Origin: Nakamurella aerolata
GTDB taxonomy: Bacteria > Actinomycetota > Actinomycetes > Mycobacteriales > Nakamurellaceae
NCBI RefSeq assembly: GCF_013002705.1
Contig: NZ_JABEND010000001.1
Span: forward strand, 62,001 to 126,000
Direction of reading: 5' to 3'
DNA: 64,000 bases
The translations under genes and the position numbers were made by a program. Below the pieces are notes generated by a model. It did no database searches. It was not told the DNA's origin and was given only the letters and a program-made list of their open reading frames with translations. Position 1 is the first letter of the stretch; every line of letters begins with the position of its first letter. Shown piece by piece: positions 24,631 through 34,786 of this stretch.

Positions 24631-25740
24631 ATGAGCAAACCGCTGCCCCTGGTCTTCACCGCGCCCCGCCGCGGCAAGCCGCCGACCCATCTGGCCGATC
24701 TCGACCTCGAGCAGCGCAAGCAGACCGTCCGGGATGCCGGGCAGCCGGCCTTCAGGGCCGACCAGCTCGCCCGGCACTACTACGGCGGCCTGACCAGGGA
24801 CGCCGATCAGATGACCGACCTGCCCAGGGCGCAGCGGCAGGAGTTGGTCGACGCGCTGCTGCCGGAGCTGCTCACCGAGGTGCGCTCCATCGCCTGCGAT
24901 GCCGGTGACACCCGAAAGACGCTCTGGCGCGCGCACGACGGGACCCTCATCGAATCGGTGCTGATGCGCTACCCGGACCGGATCACGCTGTGTGTTTCCA
25001 GCCAGGCCGGCTGCGGCATGGCCTGCCCGTTCTGCGCCACCGGCCAGGGCGGGCTGCAACGCAATCTGTCCACCGCGGAGATCGTTGAGCAGGTGCGGCT
25101 GGCCGCCGCTGCCGCCCGCGACGGCGCGCTGGGGGAGCCTGGGCGGTTGTCCAACATCGTCTTCATGGGGATGGGGGAGCCGCTGGCCAACTACAACAGG
25201 GTGCTGTCGGCAATCCGGCAGATCACCGCCCCCAGCCCAGCCGGCCTGGGGATATCGGCGCGGTCCATCACCGTCTCGACGGTGGGTCTGGTGCCCGCGA
25301 TCGATCGGCTCACCGCGGAGAAACTGCAAGTGCGCCTTGCGATCTCGCTGCACACCCCGGACGACGAACTGCGCGACACCCTGGTGCCGATCAACGACCG
25401 CTGGAAGGTCGACGAGGTGCTGCAGGCCGCCCGCAGATACGCCGACGCCACCGGCCGGCGGGTGTCCATCGAATACGCATTGATCCGCGACATCAACGAC
25501 CAGCCCTGGCGCGCCGACCTGCTCGGCCAGAAACTGAAGCAACACCTCGGTCAGCTGGTGCACGTCAACCTCATCCCGCTGAACCCGACCCCCGGGTCGC
25601 AGTGGGACGCCTCCCCGCGCGACGTGCAGGACGAGTTCGTCCGCCGGGTGCGCGCCCAGGGCGTCGCCTGCACGGTGCGTGACACCCGCGGCCAGGAGAT
25701 CGCCGCCGCCTGCGGCCAGCTCGCCGCCGCCGGCGCGTGA
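24631..25740 (+). CDS. rlmN: Dual-specificity rRNA/tRNA adenine C2-methyltransferase RlmN
   Basis: A 369-aa radical-SAM methyltransferase that methylates A2503 of 23S rRNA and A37 of some tRNAs. The cluster motif Cys128-x3-Cys132-x2-Cys135 ([13 protein letters not shown]) is present. [14 protein letters not shown] and the late [18 protein letters not shown], which carries the mechanistic Cys, are intact. Length is normal. The ATG at 24631 has TGGAG close upstream. The gene follows the paralogue cluster and is the last conserved gene before a low-G+C patch. Confidence 0.96.
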   Translation: MSKPLPLVFTAPRRGKPPTHLADLDLEQRKQTVRDAGQPAFRADQLARHYYGGLTRDADQMTDLPRAQRQELVDALLPELLTEVRSIACDAGDTRKTLWRAHDGTLIESVLMRYPDRITLCVSSQAGCGMACPFCATGQGGLQRNLSTAEIVEQVRLAAAAARDGALGEPGRLSNIVFMGMGEPLANYNRVLSAIRQITAPSPAGLGISARSITVSTVGLVPAIDRLTAEKLQVRLAISLHTPDDELRDTLVPINDRWKVDEVLQAARRYADATGRRVSIEYALIRDINDQPWRADLLGQKLKQHLGQLVHVNLIPLNPTPGSQWDASPRDVQDEFVRRVRAQGVACTVRDTRGQEIAAACGQLAAAGA

Positions 25741-25834
25741 CGGCGTCGCCGCGCTGGGCAATCGCGCACAACGACGGGGGTCCTCCTCGGCCACACTCCG
25801 CGCTGGGAACGCCGGGGAGAATACCCGCAGCCGA

Positions 25835-26347
25835 TCAGTTACCGTCGGTTCCGGAATAGCGGTCCGCGTCCGACAAGGAGTACGCATCGCCCTGCTTGGC
25901 GCGCGCAACCCGAACGGCGTCCTGGTATTGATTTCTCAGACTGGCGACCAGCGAAACGGGAGCAGTGTCAAGCAGAGTTATTGTGACAACATTATTCTCG
26001 GGATGAATTCCCGCCCCCGTGATATAGCCGGGTGGCCGGCCGATTCGATCACTCAGCTCAGCTTGAATTTGCTCCAGCCGTCCAAGGCTATATCTGGCCG
26101 CGCGGAACTCCAGACGAGGCGTGGCCGCCCGGGACGACGCTGCAATTTTGGCCCTGACTTCCTGTTCGACGGTTGATCGTTCAGTCGGTGAATTCGCGTC
26201 GATCGCTGGGTCCGTTGTGATGGCTACTATCAGCTTTTCACCGTCTTGCTGATCGATCCAAACACCGGCTAACTTCGATCGAAGTGCAAGGTCTTCTTGG
26301 AGATGTTGAGCGACAATGACGAGGGCGTTGCGATTTTCGGTTTCCAT
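25835..26347 (-). CDS. Orphan hypothetical protein in a lower-G+C patch
   Basis: 170 aa from the ATG at 26347, with AGGTGGAG just upstream; a GTG at 26356 is also possible. The sequence is compact and non-repetitive, with a predicted mixed fold: LRSKLAGVWIDQQDGEKLIV, then RYSLGRLEQIQAELSDRIGR and NVVTITLLDTAPVSLVASLR. The alternation faintly resembles pro-domains of actinobacterial S1 proteases, but no protease domain follows. G+C is visibly lower than in the neighbours, with ordinary codons such as AAT, ATT and TTT present. The gene stands alone on the minus strand between two plus-strand genes. Acquisition by transfer is likely. Function unknown. Confidence 0.55.
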   Translation of the reverse strand: METENRNALVIVAQHLQEDLALRSKLAGVWIDQQDGEKLIVAITTDPAIDANSPTERSTVEQEVRAKIAASSRAATPRLEFRAARYSLGRLEQIQAELSDRIGRPPGYITGAGIHPENNVVTITLLDTAPVSLVASLRNQYQDAVRVARAKQGDAYSLSDADRYSGTDGN

Positions 26348-26356
26348 AATCTCCAC

Positions 26357-26850
26357 CTGGTGACAGCTATTTCGAGTAGATTCCTTTTGGTCTCGGAGTT
26401 CGCGCCAACTTCGGAGTCTTCCCGTTGGCTATGGTCGCAGACAAGTTCCGGAAAAAACAACGAGCTGAGTTCGCATGGCGAGTCTTCCGGGGGCTTGGTG
26501 GGTAGTCACCTGCGGAAGCCACGTCTCTTCGGCAGCAACACTATCCGGTCGTCGAGACCTGACCTTGCTCATCTGGCGGATGCAGTCGACGGTAGGGATC
26601 GACGTTCATCTGGTTGTGGTGCGCTGGGTCCGCCTGCCTCTGGGGCACGGACCCGGAAAGCGGCTGACGGACCAGGAGGCGCTGAGGCCGGCCCTGGCCC
26701 AGGGGTCGGGACCTTCCTGGTTGGCCTGCTGCCGACAAAGGTTTGCGGTCGTGCCGCGCCGAGTGAGGCGGCCTGGCAGGATCGGGGGCGAGAGCGCTAC
26801 TCGAACACGACCGCGTCCGACCCACCCGCCCCGATCTGAAGGAGCGAGAA
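26357..26850. other. Non-coding gap before the Ter genes
   Basis: No convincing gene is visible. The first ~100 bp share the low G+C of the orphan gene (26 of 60 bases in 26341-26400 are G or C); the rest returns to high G+C. A Shine-Dalgarno, AAGGAG, at the right edge serves the Ter fusion gene. Confidence 0.5.
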
Positions 26851-28707
26851 GTGACCGTCAGCCTCGTCAAGGGACAGAACGCACCACTGCCGCCCGGGCC
26901 CATCCAGATCACCGTCGCCGTGCAGGCGCCGATCGATCTGTCCGCGCTGCTGGTGACCGAGTCAGGGAAGGTGCGCTCGGACGCCGACTTCGTGTTCTTC
27001 AACCAGCCGGACGGTCCCGGGGTGCGCTGCACCAAGGATGGCGCGGATTGGCGGCTGCAGATCGACCCGAGCCAGATTCCGCCGGACATCAGCACGGTGC
27101 GCGCGGTGGTCAACCTGGAGACCGACGGCCAGCGCTTCGGGCAGCTGGCACCCCCGGTGGTGCTGATCTCTGATTCCGGCGGAAACCCGTTGGCGCAGTA
27201 CGAGGTCACCGGACTGGACACCGAAATGATCATGGTCGGTGTCGAGCTGTACAGGCGCGGGTCGGAGTGGAAGGCCAGGGCCGTCGGGCAGGGCTATGCC
27301 GGTGGCCTGGCCGACCTGATCCGCGATCACGGCGTCTCGGTGGACGACGCCCCGGCCGGCGGCCCGAGCGCCCCGGCCAGCCCCCCAACCAGCCCCTCAA
27401 CCAGCCCCTCAACCAGCGCGGCTGCCGGCGCCGCCGGTGCCCCCGGCACCAGCGCGGCGTCCGGACCGGCATCGGCGGAGGCGTCCGAGCGCGACACCGG
27501 CGGCGCTTTCGGACATCTCACCCCGTCGGCGCCAGCGGCCCAGCGTGCACCCTCGGCGCCGGCTGCACCCTCAGCGCCCTCAGCACCCGCAGCACCGTCG
27601 GCCCCGGCGGCACCCTCAGGGCCGGCAGCACCGTCAGCACCGGCGGCGGCTGCTGCGCCGGCTGCTGGACCGTCCGGGTCCGAGCGCGACACCGGCGGCG
27701 CCTTCGGACACATGGCGCCGCCCCCGGGTGACGCGCCGCCGGCCGGCTCGTACCCGCCGCCCGGCCAGCCGGCGCAGTCCGCCGGGCCCGGGAGCAGCTA
27801 CCCGCCGCCCGGAGCGGCACCTTCCGGCCCGCCGGCCGGGCCACCCGGAGGTGCTCCCGCCGACTTCCCGCCACCGCCCGGCGGTGCTCCCGCCGGGTAC
27901 CCACCGCCACCCGGTGGTGCTCCGGCCGGCTATCCGCCGCCGCCGAGCGGTGCTCCCGCCGGGTACCCGCCACCAGGCGCAGGTGCGCCGCCAACCGGTG
28001 CCGGCGCACCGTCGGCCGGCGGTGCCGGCGGCTTCCCACCGCCCGGTGGTGCTCCGGCGGCTGCCTATCCGCCGCCGGCGGGCGCCCCGTCTGCTGGTTC
28101 ACCGCCTGGGGCCGACCAGGGCCTTTCGGCCAGCCGGCCGGTGAATCTGCAGAAGGGCCAACGGGTTTCGCTGCGCAAAGACACCGGCGGAGACCTGACC
28201 CTGGTGCGGATGGGCCTGGGTTGGGACCCGGTGCAAAAGCGCGGTCTGTTCGGCAGCCGCGACGTCGACATCGACCTGGACGCCTCTGCGGTGCTGCTCG
28301 CCGACCAGCAGGTGGTCGACATCGCTTTCTACAACCAGCTGTCCAGCAAGGACGGCTCGGTGCAGCACCAGGGTGACAACCGCACCGGCGTAGGCGACGG
28401 CGACGACGAGACCGTGGTGGTCGACCTGAGCCGGGTCGCTGCGCACGTCAACAACATCGTCTTCATCGTCACCAGCTACGAAGGGCAGTCGTTCGAACAG
28501 GTGCAGAATGCGTTCTGCAGGCTGGTCGACCACCCCAACAACGCCGAGCTGGCCAGGTACACGCTCTCCGGCGGCGGTCAGTTCACCGGCATGGTGATGG
28601 CCAAGCTGACCAGGGCCGGCGACGGCTGGCAGATGCAGGCCATCGGCGAGGGCATCCAGGCCCGCACCCCGTCCGAGGCGTTCAGCCAGCTCGGAAGATT
28701 CCTGTAG
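26851..28707 (+). CDS. TerA-TerD fusion protein with Pro-rich linker
   Basis: 618 aa in three parts. Residues ~1-168 are a TerA/TerD-like domain (MTVSLVKGQNAPL, FFNQPDGPGVRC, GVELYRRGSEWKARAVGQGY). Residues ~170-425 are a Pro/Ala/Gly linker with PPPGGAPAGYP repeats and two copies of SERDTGGAFGH. Residues ~430-618 are a complete TerD domain with the metal-binding DIDLDASAVLL and the acidic NRTGVGDGDDE loop. TerD proteins bind Ca2+ and belong to tellurite/chemical-stress membrane complexes. Start GTG with AAGGAG. The gene is followed by a second Ter-like gene after 50 bp. Confidence 0.85.
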   Translation: MTVSLVKGQNAPLPPGPIQITVAVQAPIDLSALLVTESGKVRSDADFVFFNQPDGPGVRCTKDGADWRLQIDPSQIPPDISTVRAVVNLETDGQRFGQLAPPVVLISDSGGNPLAQYEVTGLDTEMIMVGVELYRRGSEWKARAVGQGYAGGLADLIRDHGVSVDDAPAGGPSAPASPPTSPSTSPSTSAAAGAAGAPGTSAASGPASAEASERDTGGAFGHLTPSAPAAQRAPSAPAAPSAPSAPAAPSAPAAPSGPAAPSAPAAAAAPAAGPSGSERDTGGAFGHMAPPPGDAPPAGSYPPPGQPAQSAGPGSSYPPPGAAPSGPPAGPPGGAPADFPPPPGGAPAGYPPPPGGAPAGYPPPPSGAPAGYPPPGAGAPPTGAGAPSAGGAGGFPPPGGAPAAAYPPPAGAPSAGSPPGADQGLSASRPVNLQKGQRVSLRKDTGGDLTLVRMGLGWDPVQKRGLFGSRDVDIDLDASAVLLADQQVVDIAFYNQLSSKDGSVQHQGDNRTGVGDGDDETVVVDLSRVAAHVNNIVFIVTSYEGQSFEQVQNAFCRLVDHPNNAELARYTLSGGGQFTGMVMAKLTRAGDGWQMQAIGEGIQARTPSEAFSQLGRFL

Positions 28708-28757
28708 CGGGCAACGGTGTTGGTGGCGTTGATGGTTCGGCGGGCGGCGCGGCGGCC

Positions 28758-30356
28758 GTGACGCCGCGCCGAGAGCTGCGACCGGGCGAGAACGCCGAGT
28801 TGGCCGACATCACGGTCGACGTGCAGGTGCGGCCGTCGGCGGCCGGCTGGATTCTCCCGCTCGCCGCTGACGACACTCCCGCCGGCCCGGTCGGCAGCTT
28901 CGACGGCTCGGTGCAACTGCGCCTTGCCGAGCTGTCCGCCGGTGTCGCCCGACTGCTCGTTGTGGTGAAACCGGCTGCACCGCAAGCTGTCTCGCCGGCG
29001 GCCGCCGCTCTCGACGTGCTGGTGGGTTCGGCAACGGATGACGCCACCGCGTTGGTGTTCCGACCACCCAGCCCACTGCCGGTCACCGAACTGCTCGAGC
29101 TTTACCGCCGCGGCACCGGGTGGAAGGTGCGCGCCCTTGGCCAGGGATACGCCGGTGGCGCGGCCGAGTTCGCGGGTCGCTACCGCATCACCCTGCCGGA
29201 CGCCGCACCATCGGGTGCGGCGGCGCCATCGGGTGCGGCAGCCGCAGCATCGCCGGCGCGGCCCGCGCACCAGGGCGCACCGCCGGGCCCGTCGCACCCG
29301 GCCCAGCCACCGGCTGCACCGTCGGTGGGGGTGTCAGCAGCAACGGCCGCGGCGGAACCGCCGGCCCAGCTGCTGACCCTGCTGCGCGCCTGCACCGGAA
29401 TCTGGCGGGATGCCGCGCACAGCACCTCCGCCTACACCGATGCAGTGGCCTACGCCGAACACCGCCGGGACACCGAGATCGAGCAGCTGCTCGCCGATCC
29501 CGCCGCCCGCGGAGCGGACCACCCGGGCCGCCGGGCCGCGGAAGAACGTTGTCAGCAACTCGTGGACGTCGCCAGCAGCCGCCGACTCAGCGACCTCGAC
29601 CAGTTGATCGGCGAGCTCGCAGACCTGGAGACCGAGCTGCCACCCGCCGCCGCCCGCTGGGACGCCGCGGTGTGGCAACGCCCGCTGCCGCCGGACGGCG
29701 GGATGGTGATCCGTATCGGGGAGTTCACCAGGCCGGACTCGCAGGCACTGCGGATACCGGTGCTGCATCCGCTACTGGTACCCGGCGGCCTGCTGCTCGA
29801 TCGGCAGTCCAGCGAGCCGGCCGATCCTGCGGTTGTCGCTGCGCTGCAACGCATCTGCGCAGCGGTACCGGACGACCGTGAGGTGCGGGTGATCGGCGCG
29901 GATCCGACACTGCTTGCGGCGCTGCAGCTGTCGCCGGCGGCCGGCGTCGACCATCGCGAGAACGAACTTGCCGGGCTGGCGATGGCACTGGATCTGTGGT
30001 CGATGGCCCGCTCCGGCGGTGTCGAGGCAGAGCTGGAGCGGTTGCCCGCCGTTGCGGTGGTGCCGTGGCCGGCGCCGGGGGATCCGGCCGGCGAGCCAAC
30101 TCAGGCCGAGACCGAGGCGCTGAGCATCATCGCCGAACGTGGGCCCGAAGCCGGGCTCGGACTGGTGCTCGTCGCCAGTCTGACCGAACCTGGTGGGTGG
30201 CGTCAGCACCTCGACCCCTCGCCGGTGCCGCTGGTACCCGCTCGGGTGCGCGACTCCTGGACCGGCCAGAGCTGGGAGTTCGTCCCCGACGCCGGCGGCC
30301 CGACGCCGCAACTCGGCGAGCGGTTGCGCGCTCGGCTGTCACGCCACCAGAAGTAG
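28758..30356 (+). CDS. Ter-type protein with N-terminal TerD-like domain and unassigned C-terminal region
   Basis: 532 aa, GTG start. Residues ~1-150 are a diverged TerD-like domain ending in LYRRGTGWKVRALGQGYAGG, nearly the same as in the gene upstream, but the acidic Ca2+ loop is missing. A Pro/Ala linker (~155-195) leads to a helical segment (LLRACTGIWRDAAHSTSAYT onwards, with ERCQQLVDVASS). The C-terminal ~220 residues (VIRIGEFTRPDSQ, LLVPGGLLLDRQ, ERGPEAGLGLVLVASL) faintly recall FtsK/HerA-type proteins of Ter systems, yet no Walker A is seen. It is probably co-transcribed with the TerA-TerD gene. Confidence 0.65.
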   Translation: MTPRRELRPGENAELADITVDVQVRPSAAGWILPLAADDTPAGPVGSFDGSVQLRLAELSAGVARLLVVVKPAAPQAVSPAAAALDVLVGSATDDATALVFRPPSPLPVTELLELYRRGTGWKVRALGQGYAGGAAEFAGRYRITLPDAAPSGAAAPSGAAAAASPARPAHQGAPPGPSHPAQPPAAPSVGVSAATAAAEPPAQLLTLLRACTGIWRDAAHSTSAYTDAVAYAEHRRDTEIEQLLADPAARGADHPGRRAAEERCQQLVDVASSRRLSDLDQLIGELADLETELPPAAARWDAAVWQRPLPPDGGMVIRIGEFTRPDSQALRIPVLHPLLVPGGLLLDRQSSEPADPAVVAALQRICAAVPDDREVRVIGADPTLLAALQLSPAAGVDHRENELAGLAMALDLWSMARSGGVEAELERLPAVAVVPWPAPGDPAGEPTQAETEALSIIAERGPEAGLGLVLVASLTEPGGWRQHLDPSPVPLVPARVRDSWTGQSWEFVPDAGGPTPQLGERLRARLSRHQK

Positions 30357-30378
30357 CCGGACGAGCGCTGTGCCTGGG

Positions 30379-30476
30379 TGCCGTCAGGGCCGGCTGTGTT
30401 GGATTGCCGTCACGGACGGCTGTGCCGGATTGCCGTCAGGGCCGGCGGTATTGAATTGCCGTCAGGGCCGGCGGCG
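30379..30476. repeat. 26-bp tandem repeat after the Ter genes
   Basis: The core TGCCGTCA recurs at 30379, 30405, 30431 and 30457, an exact 26-bp period, and three units continue as GGGCCGGC. It fills the space between the convergent Ter-type and DUF2631 genes and runs into the last codons of the latter. Confidence 0.88.
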
Positions 30477-30884
30477 GCGTTCCTTGCGGGCGGCGACCTC
30501 ACGGCTGGCGATCCAGATCAACATGCCGACGCCGATCACGGCCAGCCACCAGTCTTCGACGCGGCTCACGTGGTTGCCGAACAGCATCAGGAAGATCACC
30601 GCGGTGAACACCAACAGCAGCAGCCGAGAACCCTTGCTGGCAAACAGCTTCCACTCGCCGTGCCAGCCCCACGCCTCGCTCGGGGCGTCCGGGTTGTAGC
30701 GCAGCACGTGGCCGCTGCCGTGCTCGGCCTCAGCGGGCAGATGAGCAGCGTCGTCGACGCGTTCCTGGTTGTACCGGGACGGGGTGGCCAACCGCTCGTC
30801 GGAGCTCTGCACCACCGCGGCGACCGAGCCGGCCTCCGCAGGGTCCGACTGCGTCGAATACGGGCCGGACGTTACTTTCGCCAC
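30462..30884 (-). CDS. DUF2631 membrane protein
   Basis: 140 aa from the GTG at 30884, with AGGAG 8-9 nt upstream (a longer frame to 31028 is open but has no start signal). A hydrophilic first half ([14 protein letters not shown]) includes a [18 protein letters not shown] stretch. Two membrane segments follow ([16 protein letters not shown] and [15 protein letters not shown]), and the protein ends in a basic tail (ARKERRRRP). M. tuberculosis carries a similar small DUF2631 membrane protein close to its dxr-rip1-ispG genes. Function is unknown. It is divergent from dxr. Confidence 0.75.
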   Translation of the reverse strand: MAKVTSGPYSTQSDPAEAGSVAAVVQSSDERLATPSRYNQERVDDAAHLPAEAEHGSGHVLRYNPDAPSEAWGWHGEWKLFASKGSRLLLLVFTAVIFLMLFGNHVSRVEDWWLAVIGVGMLIWIASREVAARKERRRRP

Positions 30885-31073
30885 CAGAATGCTCCTGCCT
30901 GCCGAGATCCACTGTTCCCATCTTCGCACGGGTGGCCCGGCGAACGGCGTCGGCACCGCGGGGAAGCGGCCCGGCAGCGGGCAAGCCACCCGGTACAGCC
31001 GCCCTGGCACACCCCCATCGCGGCACATCCGAGATCACCGCCGCAGCCGGTCTCACCAGCCCCGACGCTGGGG

Positions 31074-31079
31074 GACAAT
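31074..31079 (+). promoter_or_regulatory. -10-like GACAAT, leaderless dxr promoter
   Basis: GACAAT lies 6 nt before the GTG at 31086 and helps choose that start within a much longer open frame. Confidence 0.45.
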
Positions 31080-31085
31080 GGTGCG

Positions 31086-32207
31086 GTGCGACGCGTGATT
31101 GTGCTCGGATCCACCGGATCGATCGGGCAGCAGGCTCTTGAGGTGATCGCCCGGCACCCAGAGCAGTTCGAGCTCGCCGGGCTGGTGGCCGGCGGCAGCC
31201 GGCCCGAGGTGTTCACCGCCCAGCAGCGGCAGTTCCCCGCGGCGACGGCGGCCACCGGCGTCGACGGCGCGCTGGCCGTCATCGGCGACGTGGACGCCGA
31301 CATCGTGCTCAACGGCATCACCGGCTCGGTAGGTCTGCGGCCCACCCTGGCTGCGCTGGCCGCCGGCCGGACGCTGGCGCTGGCCAACAAGGAATCGCTG
31401 ATTGCCGGCGGCCCGCTGGTGCTGGCCGCCGCCGCCCCTGGGCAGCTGGTGCCGGTCGACTCCGAGCACAGCGCGCTGGCGCAGGCGTTACGCGGCGGAC
31501 GCGCCGACGAGGTTGCCACGCTGGTGCTGACCGCGTCCGGCGGGCCGTTCCGCGGCCGCACGGTCCAGCAGCTGCGCGAGGTCACCGTCGAGCAGGCGAT
31601 GGCGCACCCCACCTGGGACATGGGCCCGGTGATCACCATCAACTCGGCGACGCTGGTCAACAAGGGGCTTGAACTGATCGAGGCGCACCTGCTGTTCGGC
31701 GTGCCGTACCGGCAGATCGACGTGGTGGTGCACCCGCAGTCGATCGTGCACTCGATGGTCACCTTCCGCGACGGGTCGACGTTGGCGCAGGCCAGCCCAC
31801 CGGACATGCGGCTGCCGATCGCGCTCAGCCTGAGCTGGCCGGATCGCCTCGGCGACGTCGCCGCCGCCTGCGATTTCTCCACAGCGTCCAGCTGGACCTT
31901 CGAGCCGCTGGACGACGAGGCCTTCCCCGCGGTGCGGCTGGCCCGGCAGGCCGGCGAGGCCGGCGGGCTGCTGCCGGCGGTCTACAACGCCGCCAACGAG
32001 ACGGCCGTGGACGCCTTTCGCCGTGGCCAATTGTCGTATCTGGGCATCACCGGCCTGTTGGCTGGCATCCTGGACGAGGCCGACGAGTACCGGCACGATC
32101 CGCGTGATGTGCAGGACGTGCTCGCCGCCGAAGACTGGGCCCGTAGCGCCGCTGCCGAGCGGATCGCGCGGGCCGATCGGCTGACCGGGCAAGGAGCGCA
32201 GCACTGA
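31086..32207 (+). CDS. dxr: 1-deoxy-D-xylulose 5-phosphate reductoisomerase Dxr
   Basis: 373 aa from the GTG at 31086. The NADPH-binding start [18 protein letters not shown] is immediately N-terminal, as in all Dxr proteins, so the open frame upstream to 30378 is not part of the gene. Active-site motifs [29 protein letters not shown], the flexible loop [21 protein letters not shown] (Met-Gly-Pro context) and [11 protein letters not shown] are intact. It makes 2-C-methyl-D-erythritol 4-phosphate in the MEP pathway. The TGA overlaps the start of the site-2 protease gene. Confidence 0.96.
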   Translation: MRRVIVLGSTGSIGQQALEVIARHPEQFELAGLVAGGSRPEVFTAQQRQFPAATAATGVDGALAVIGDVDADIVLNGITGSVGLRPTLAALAAGRTLALANKESLIAGGPLVLAAAAPGQLVPVDSEHSALAQALRGGRADEVATLVLTASGGPFRGRTVQQLREVTVEQAMAHPTWDMGPVITINSATLVNKGLELIEAHLLFGVPYRQIDVVVHPQSIVHSMVTFRDGSTLAQASPPDMRLPIALSLSWPDRLGDVAAACDFSTASSWTFEPLDDEAFPAVRLARQAGEAGGLLPAVYNAANETAVDAFRRGQLSYLGITGLLAGILDEADEYRHDPRDVQDVLAAEDWARSAAAERIARADRLTGQGAQH

Positions 32208-33523
32208 TGTGGATGGCGATCGGCATTGTGCTGTTTGCGCTGGGGCTGCTGTTCTCCATCGCCTGGCACGAGCTCGGGCACCTCACCTTCGCCAAGTTGT
32301 TCAAGGTCCGCACTACGCAGTACATGGTGGGTTTCGGCAAGACGCTGTGGTCCAAGAAGGTCGGTGAAACCGAGTACGGCCTGAAGGCCATCCCGCTGGG
32401 CGGCTACATCCGCATGGTCGGCATGGTGCCGCCGGACCGGCACGGCCGGCAGCGCATCACCAGCACCGCGCTGGGTCCCGCCGGCTTCTTCCGGCAGATG
32501 ATCGAGGACTCCCGCTCGGCCGACCGCGCCCAGGTGCAGGAGACCGACGACGGCCGACAGTTCTACCAGCTGCACCCGTTCAAACGCATCGTCATCATGT
32601 TCGCCGGGCCCTTCATGAACCTGGTGCTGGCGGTGGGGCTGTTCGCGATCGTGATGACGACCATCGGCACGCCGCAGTCCACCACGACCGTCCAGCAGGT
32701 CAGCGCCTGCGTTGTGCCGGCGTCGGCGCCGGCGGCCGAGCAGAACCGCACCGACTGCGGCCGCGACACCTGGACGCCGGCGCGGTTGGCCGGGCTGCAG
32801 GCCGGCGACCGGATCACCACCTTCGCCGGGCAGCAGATCACCAGCTGGGACCAGCTCACCGAGCTGATCAGGGCGGCGGCCGGCACCACGGTGCCGATCA
32901 CCGTCGACCGCGCCGGACGCAGCGTCACCACGCAGGTGCCGATCGTGCGGACCGAACGCCCGGTGCTGGACGACCGTGGGCGCCTGGCCGGCACCGTCGA
33001 GACCGGTTTCCTCGGGGTGCAGTCGCAGCAGCAGTACCAGACCGCGTCGATCGGCTCGGCCTTCACCCGCACCGGCGAGTTCATCGCGACCGCCGCGCGG
33101 GCGGTGGTCGCCATCCCGGCCCGCATCCCGGCGTTGTGGGAGGCCGCGTTCACCGGGGAGGAACGCGATCCGGACTCACCGGTCGGCGTTGTCGGCGCCG
33201 GCCGGCTGGCCGGCGACATCCTGGAGGCGGACACCCAGGCCAAGGACAAGCTCTCGCTGTTCCTGACGCTGCTGGCCGGCTTCAACATGAGCCTGTTCCT
33301 GCTGAACCTGCTGCCGCTGCTGCCGCTGGACGGCGGGCACATCCTCGGGGCCGTCATCGAGTGGATTCGGCGCGGCTGGGCCAAGCTCCGGCGCGCCGCC
33401 ACGCCGCCCCCGTTCGACGTCGCCAAGCTGATGCCGGTGGCCTACGTGGTGGCATTGTTGTTCATAGCGTTGTCGGCGCTCACCCTGGTCGCCGACATCG
33501 TCAACCCAGTCAAGATCTTCTAG
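32207..33523 (+). CDS. rseP: Site-2 intramembrane metalloprotease RseP/Rip1
   Basis: 438 aa. The zinc motif His21-Glu-Leu-Gly-His25 (AWHELGHL) sits in the first membrane helix and the partner motif [10 protein letters not shown] (Asp375) near the C-terminus. Between them are a membrane segment ([20 protein letters not shown]), one extracytoplasmic PDZ domain ([18 protein letters not shown]) and the last helices. Rip1-type enzymes cut membrane anti-sigma factors and other single-pass proteins. Order dxr-rip-ispG equals Rv2870c-Rv2868c. The ATG overlaps the dxr stop by one base. Confidence 0.95.
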   Translation: MWMAIGIVLFALGLLFSIAWHELGHLTFAKLFKVRTTQYMVGFGKTLWSKKVGETEYGLKAIPLGGYIRMVGMVPPDRHGRQRITSTALGPAGFFRQMIEDSRSADRAQVQETDDGRQFYQLHPFKRIVIMFAGPFMNLVLAVGLFAIVMTTIGTPQSTTTVQQVSACVVPASAPAAEQNRTDCGRDTWTPARLAGLQAGDRITTFAGQQITSWDQLTELIRAAAGTTVPITVDRAGRSVTTQVPIVRTERPVLDDRGRLAGTVETGFLGVQSQQQYQTASIGSAFTRTGEFIATAARAVVAIPARIPALWEAAFTGEERDPDSPVGVVGAGRLAGDILEADTQAKDKLSLFLTLLAGFNMSLFLLNLLPLLPLDGGHILGAVIEWIRRGWAKLRRAATPPPFDVAKLMPVAYVVALLFIALSALTLVADIVNPVKIF

Positions 33524-33537
33524 TGCGGGAGCGTTCG

Positions 33538-34734
33538 ATGACCAGCGCCAACACCTCGGTGGACCTGGGCTCTGTGGGGCTTGGCATGCCAAGCATGCCG
33601 GCCGACCGGGAGGTGCCGGTGCTGGCGCCGCGGCGGCCCACCCGGCAGTTGGACGTCGGCGGCGTCGGCGTTGGCTCGGAGCACCCGGTCTCGGTGCAGT
33701 CAATGACCACCACCCAGACCGCGGACGTCAACGCCACCCTGCAACAGATTGCCGAGCTCACCGCGGCCGGCTGCCAGATCGTGCGGGTGGCGGTGCCCAC
33801 CAACGACGACGCCGCCGCCCTGGCCCAGATCGTTCAGCACTCGCAGCTGCCGGTGATCGCCGACATTCATTTCCAGCCCAAGTATGTGTTCGCCGCCATC
33901 GACGCCGGTTGCGCCGCGGTTCGGGTGAACCCGGGGAACATCAAGGCTTTCGACGATCGGGTCGCCGAGATCGCGCAGGCCGCGAAAGAGCACCACACCC
34001 CGATCCGGATCGGGGTGAACGCCGGGAGCCTGGACAAGCGGCTGCTGGCCAAGTACGGCAGGGCCACCCCTGAGGCGCTGGTCGAGTCGGCACTGTGGGA
34101 GTGCTCGCTGTTCGAGGAGCACGATTTCCGCGACATCAAGATCTCGGTCAAGCACAACGACCCCGTGGTGATGGTGCGGGCGTACGAGCTGCTCGCCGAA
34201 AAGTGTGACTATCCCTTGCATCTCGGCGTCACCGAGGCCGGGCCGGCGTTCCAGGGCACCATCAAATCGTCGGTTGCCTTCGGCGCGTTGCTGAGCCGCG
34301 GCATCGGCGACACCATCAGGGTCTCGCTGTCCGCACCGCCGGTGGAAGAGGTCAAGGTCGGGCTGCAGATCCTGGAATCGCTGAACCTGCGGGAGCGGGG
34401 CCTCGAGATTGTCTCGTGCCCGTCGTGCGGGCGGGCGCAGGTCGATGTCTACACCCTGGCGAACGAGGTGACCGCCGGCCTCGAGGGCATGGACGTGCCG
34501 CTGCGGGTCGCGGTGATGGGGTGTGTGGTCAACGGGCCGGGGGAGGCCCGGGAGGCCGATCTCGGGGTGGCATCCGGCAACGGCAAGGGGCAGATCTTCG
34601 TCAAAGGCGAGGTGATCCGCACCGTCCCCGAATCGCAGATCGTCGAGACCCTGATCGATGAGGCCATGCGGATCGCGGAGACCATGAAGGCCGACGGGGT
34701 GCCGTCCGGCGAGCCGTCGGTCACCACTGTCTGA
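33538..34734 (+). CDS. ispG: 4-hydroxy-3-methylbut-2-en-1-yl diphosphate synthase IspG (GcpE)
   Basis: 398 aa from the ATG at 33538, with GGGAG 7-8 nt upstream, 14 nt after the rseP stop. The N-terminal TIM barrel ([53 protein letters not shown]) and the 4Fe-4S domain with [10 protein letters not shown] and [11 protein letters not shown] are complete. IspG is the penultimate MEP-pathway enzyme and needs reduced ferredoxin or flavodoxin. Its grouping with dxr makes this the isoprenoid part of the window. Confidence 0.97.
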   Translation: MTSANTSVDLGSVGLGMPSMPADREVPVLAPRRPTRQLDVGGVGVGSEHPVSVQSMTTTQTADVNATLQQIAELTAAGCQIVRVAVPTNDDAAALAQIVQHSQLPVIADIHFQPKYVFAAIDAGCAAVRVNPGNIKAFDDRVAEIAQAAKEHHTPIRIGVNAGSLDKRLLAKYGRATPEALVESALWECSLFEEHDFRDIKISVKHNDPVVMVRAYELLAEKCDYPLHLGVTEAGPAFQGTIKSSVAFGALLSRGIGDTIRVSLSAPPVEEVKVGLQILESLNLRERGLEIVSCPSCGRAQVDVYTLANEVTAGLEGMDVPLRVAVMGCVVNGPGEAREADLGVASGNGKGQIFVKGEVIRTVPESQIVETLIDEAMRIAETMKADGVPSGEPSVTTV

Positions 34735-34786
34735 CCATGCGTCGGCAGCGGAGCCGCGGCCGCGCGGAGCGTCGAATGTCGGCGTC

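Noticed and set aside
25835-26347. Truncated secreted S1 protease
   Set aside because: Only a faint resemblance to a pro-domain; there is no signal peptide, catalytic triad or adjacent protease fragment.
30378-31085. Long N-terminal extension of Dxr
   Set aside because: Dxr begins with the GSTGSIG loop, and the extension crosses the tandem repeat and the divergent DUF2631 gene.
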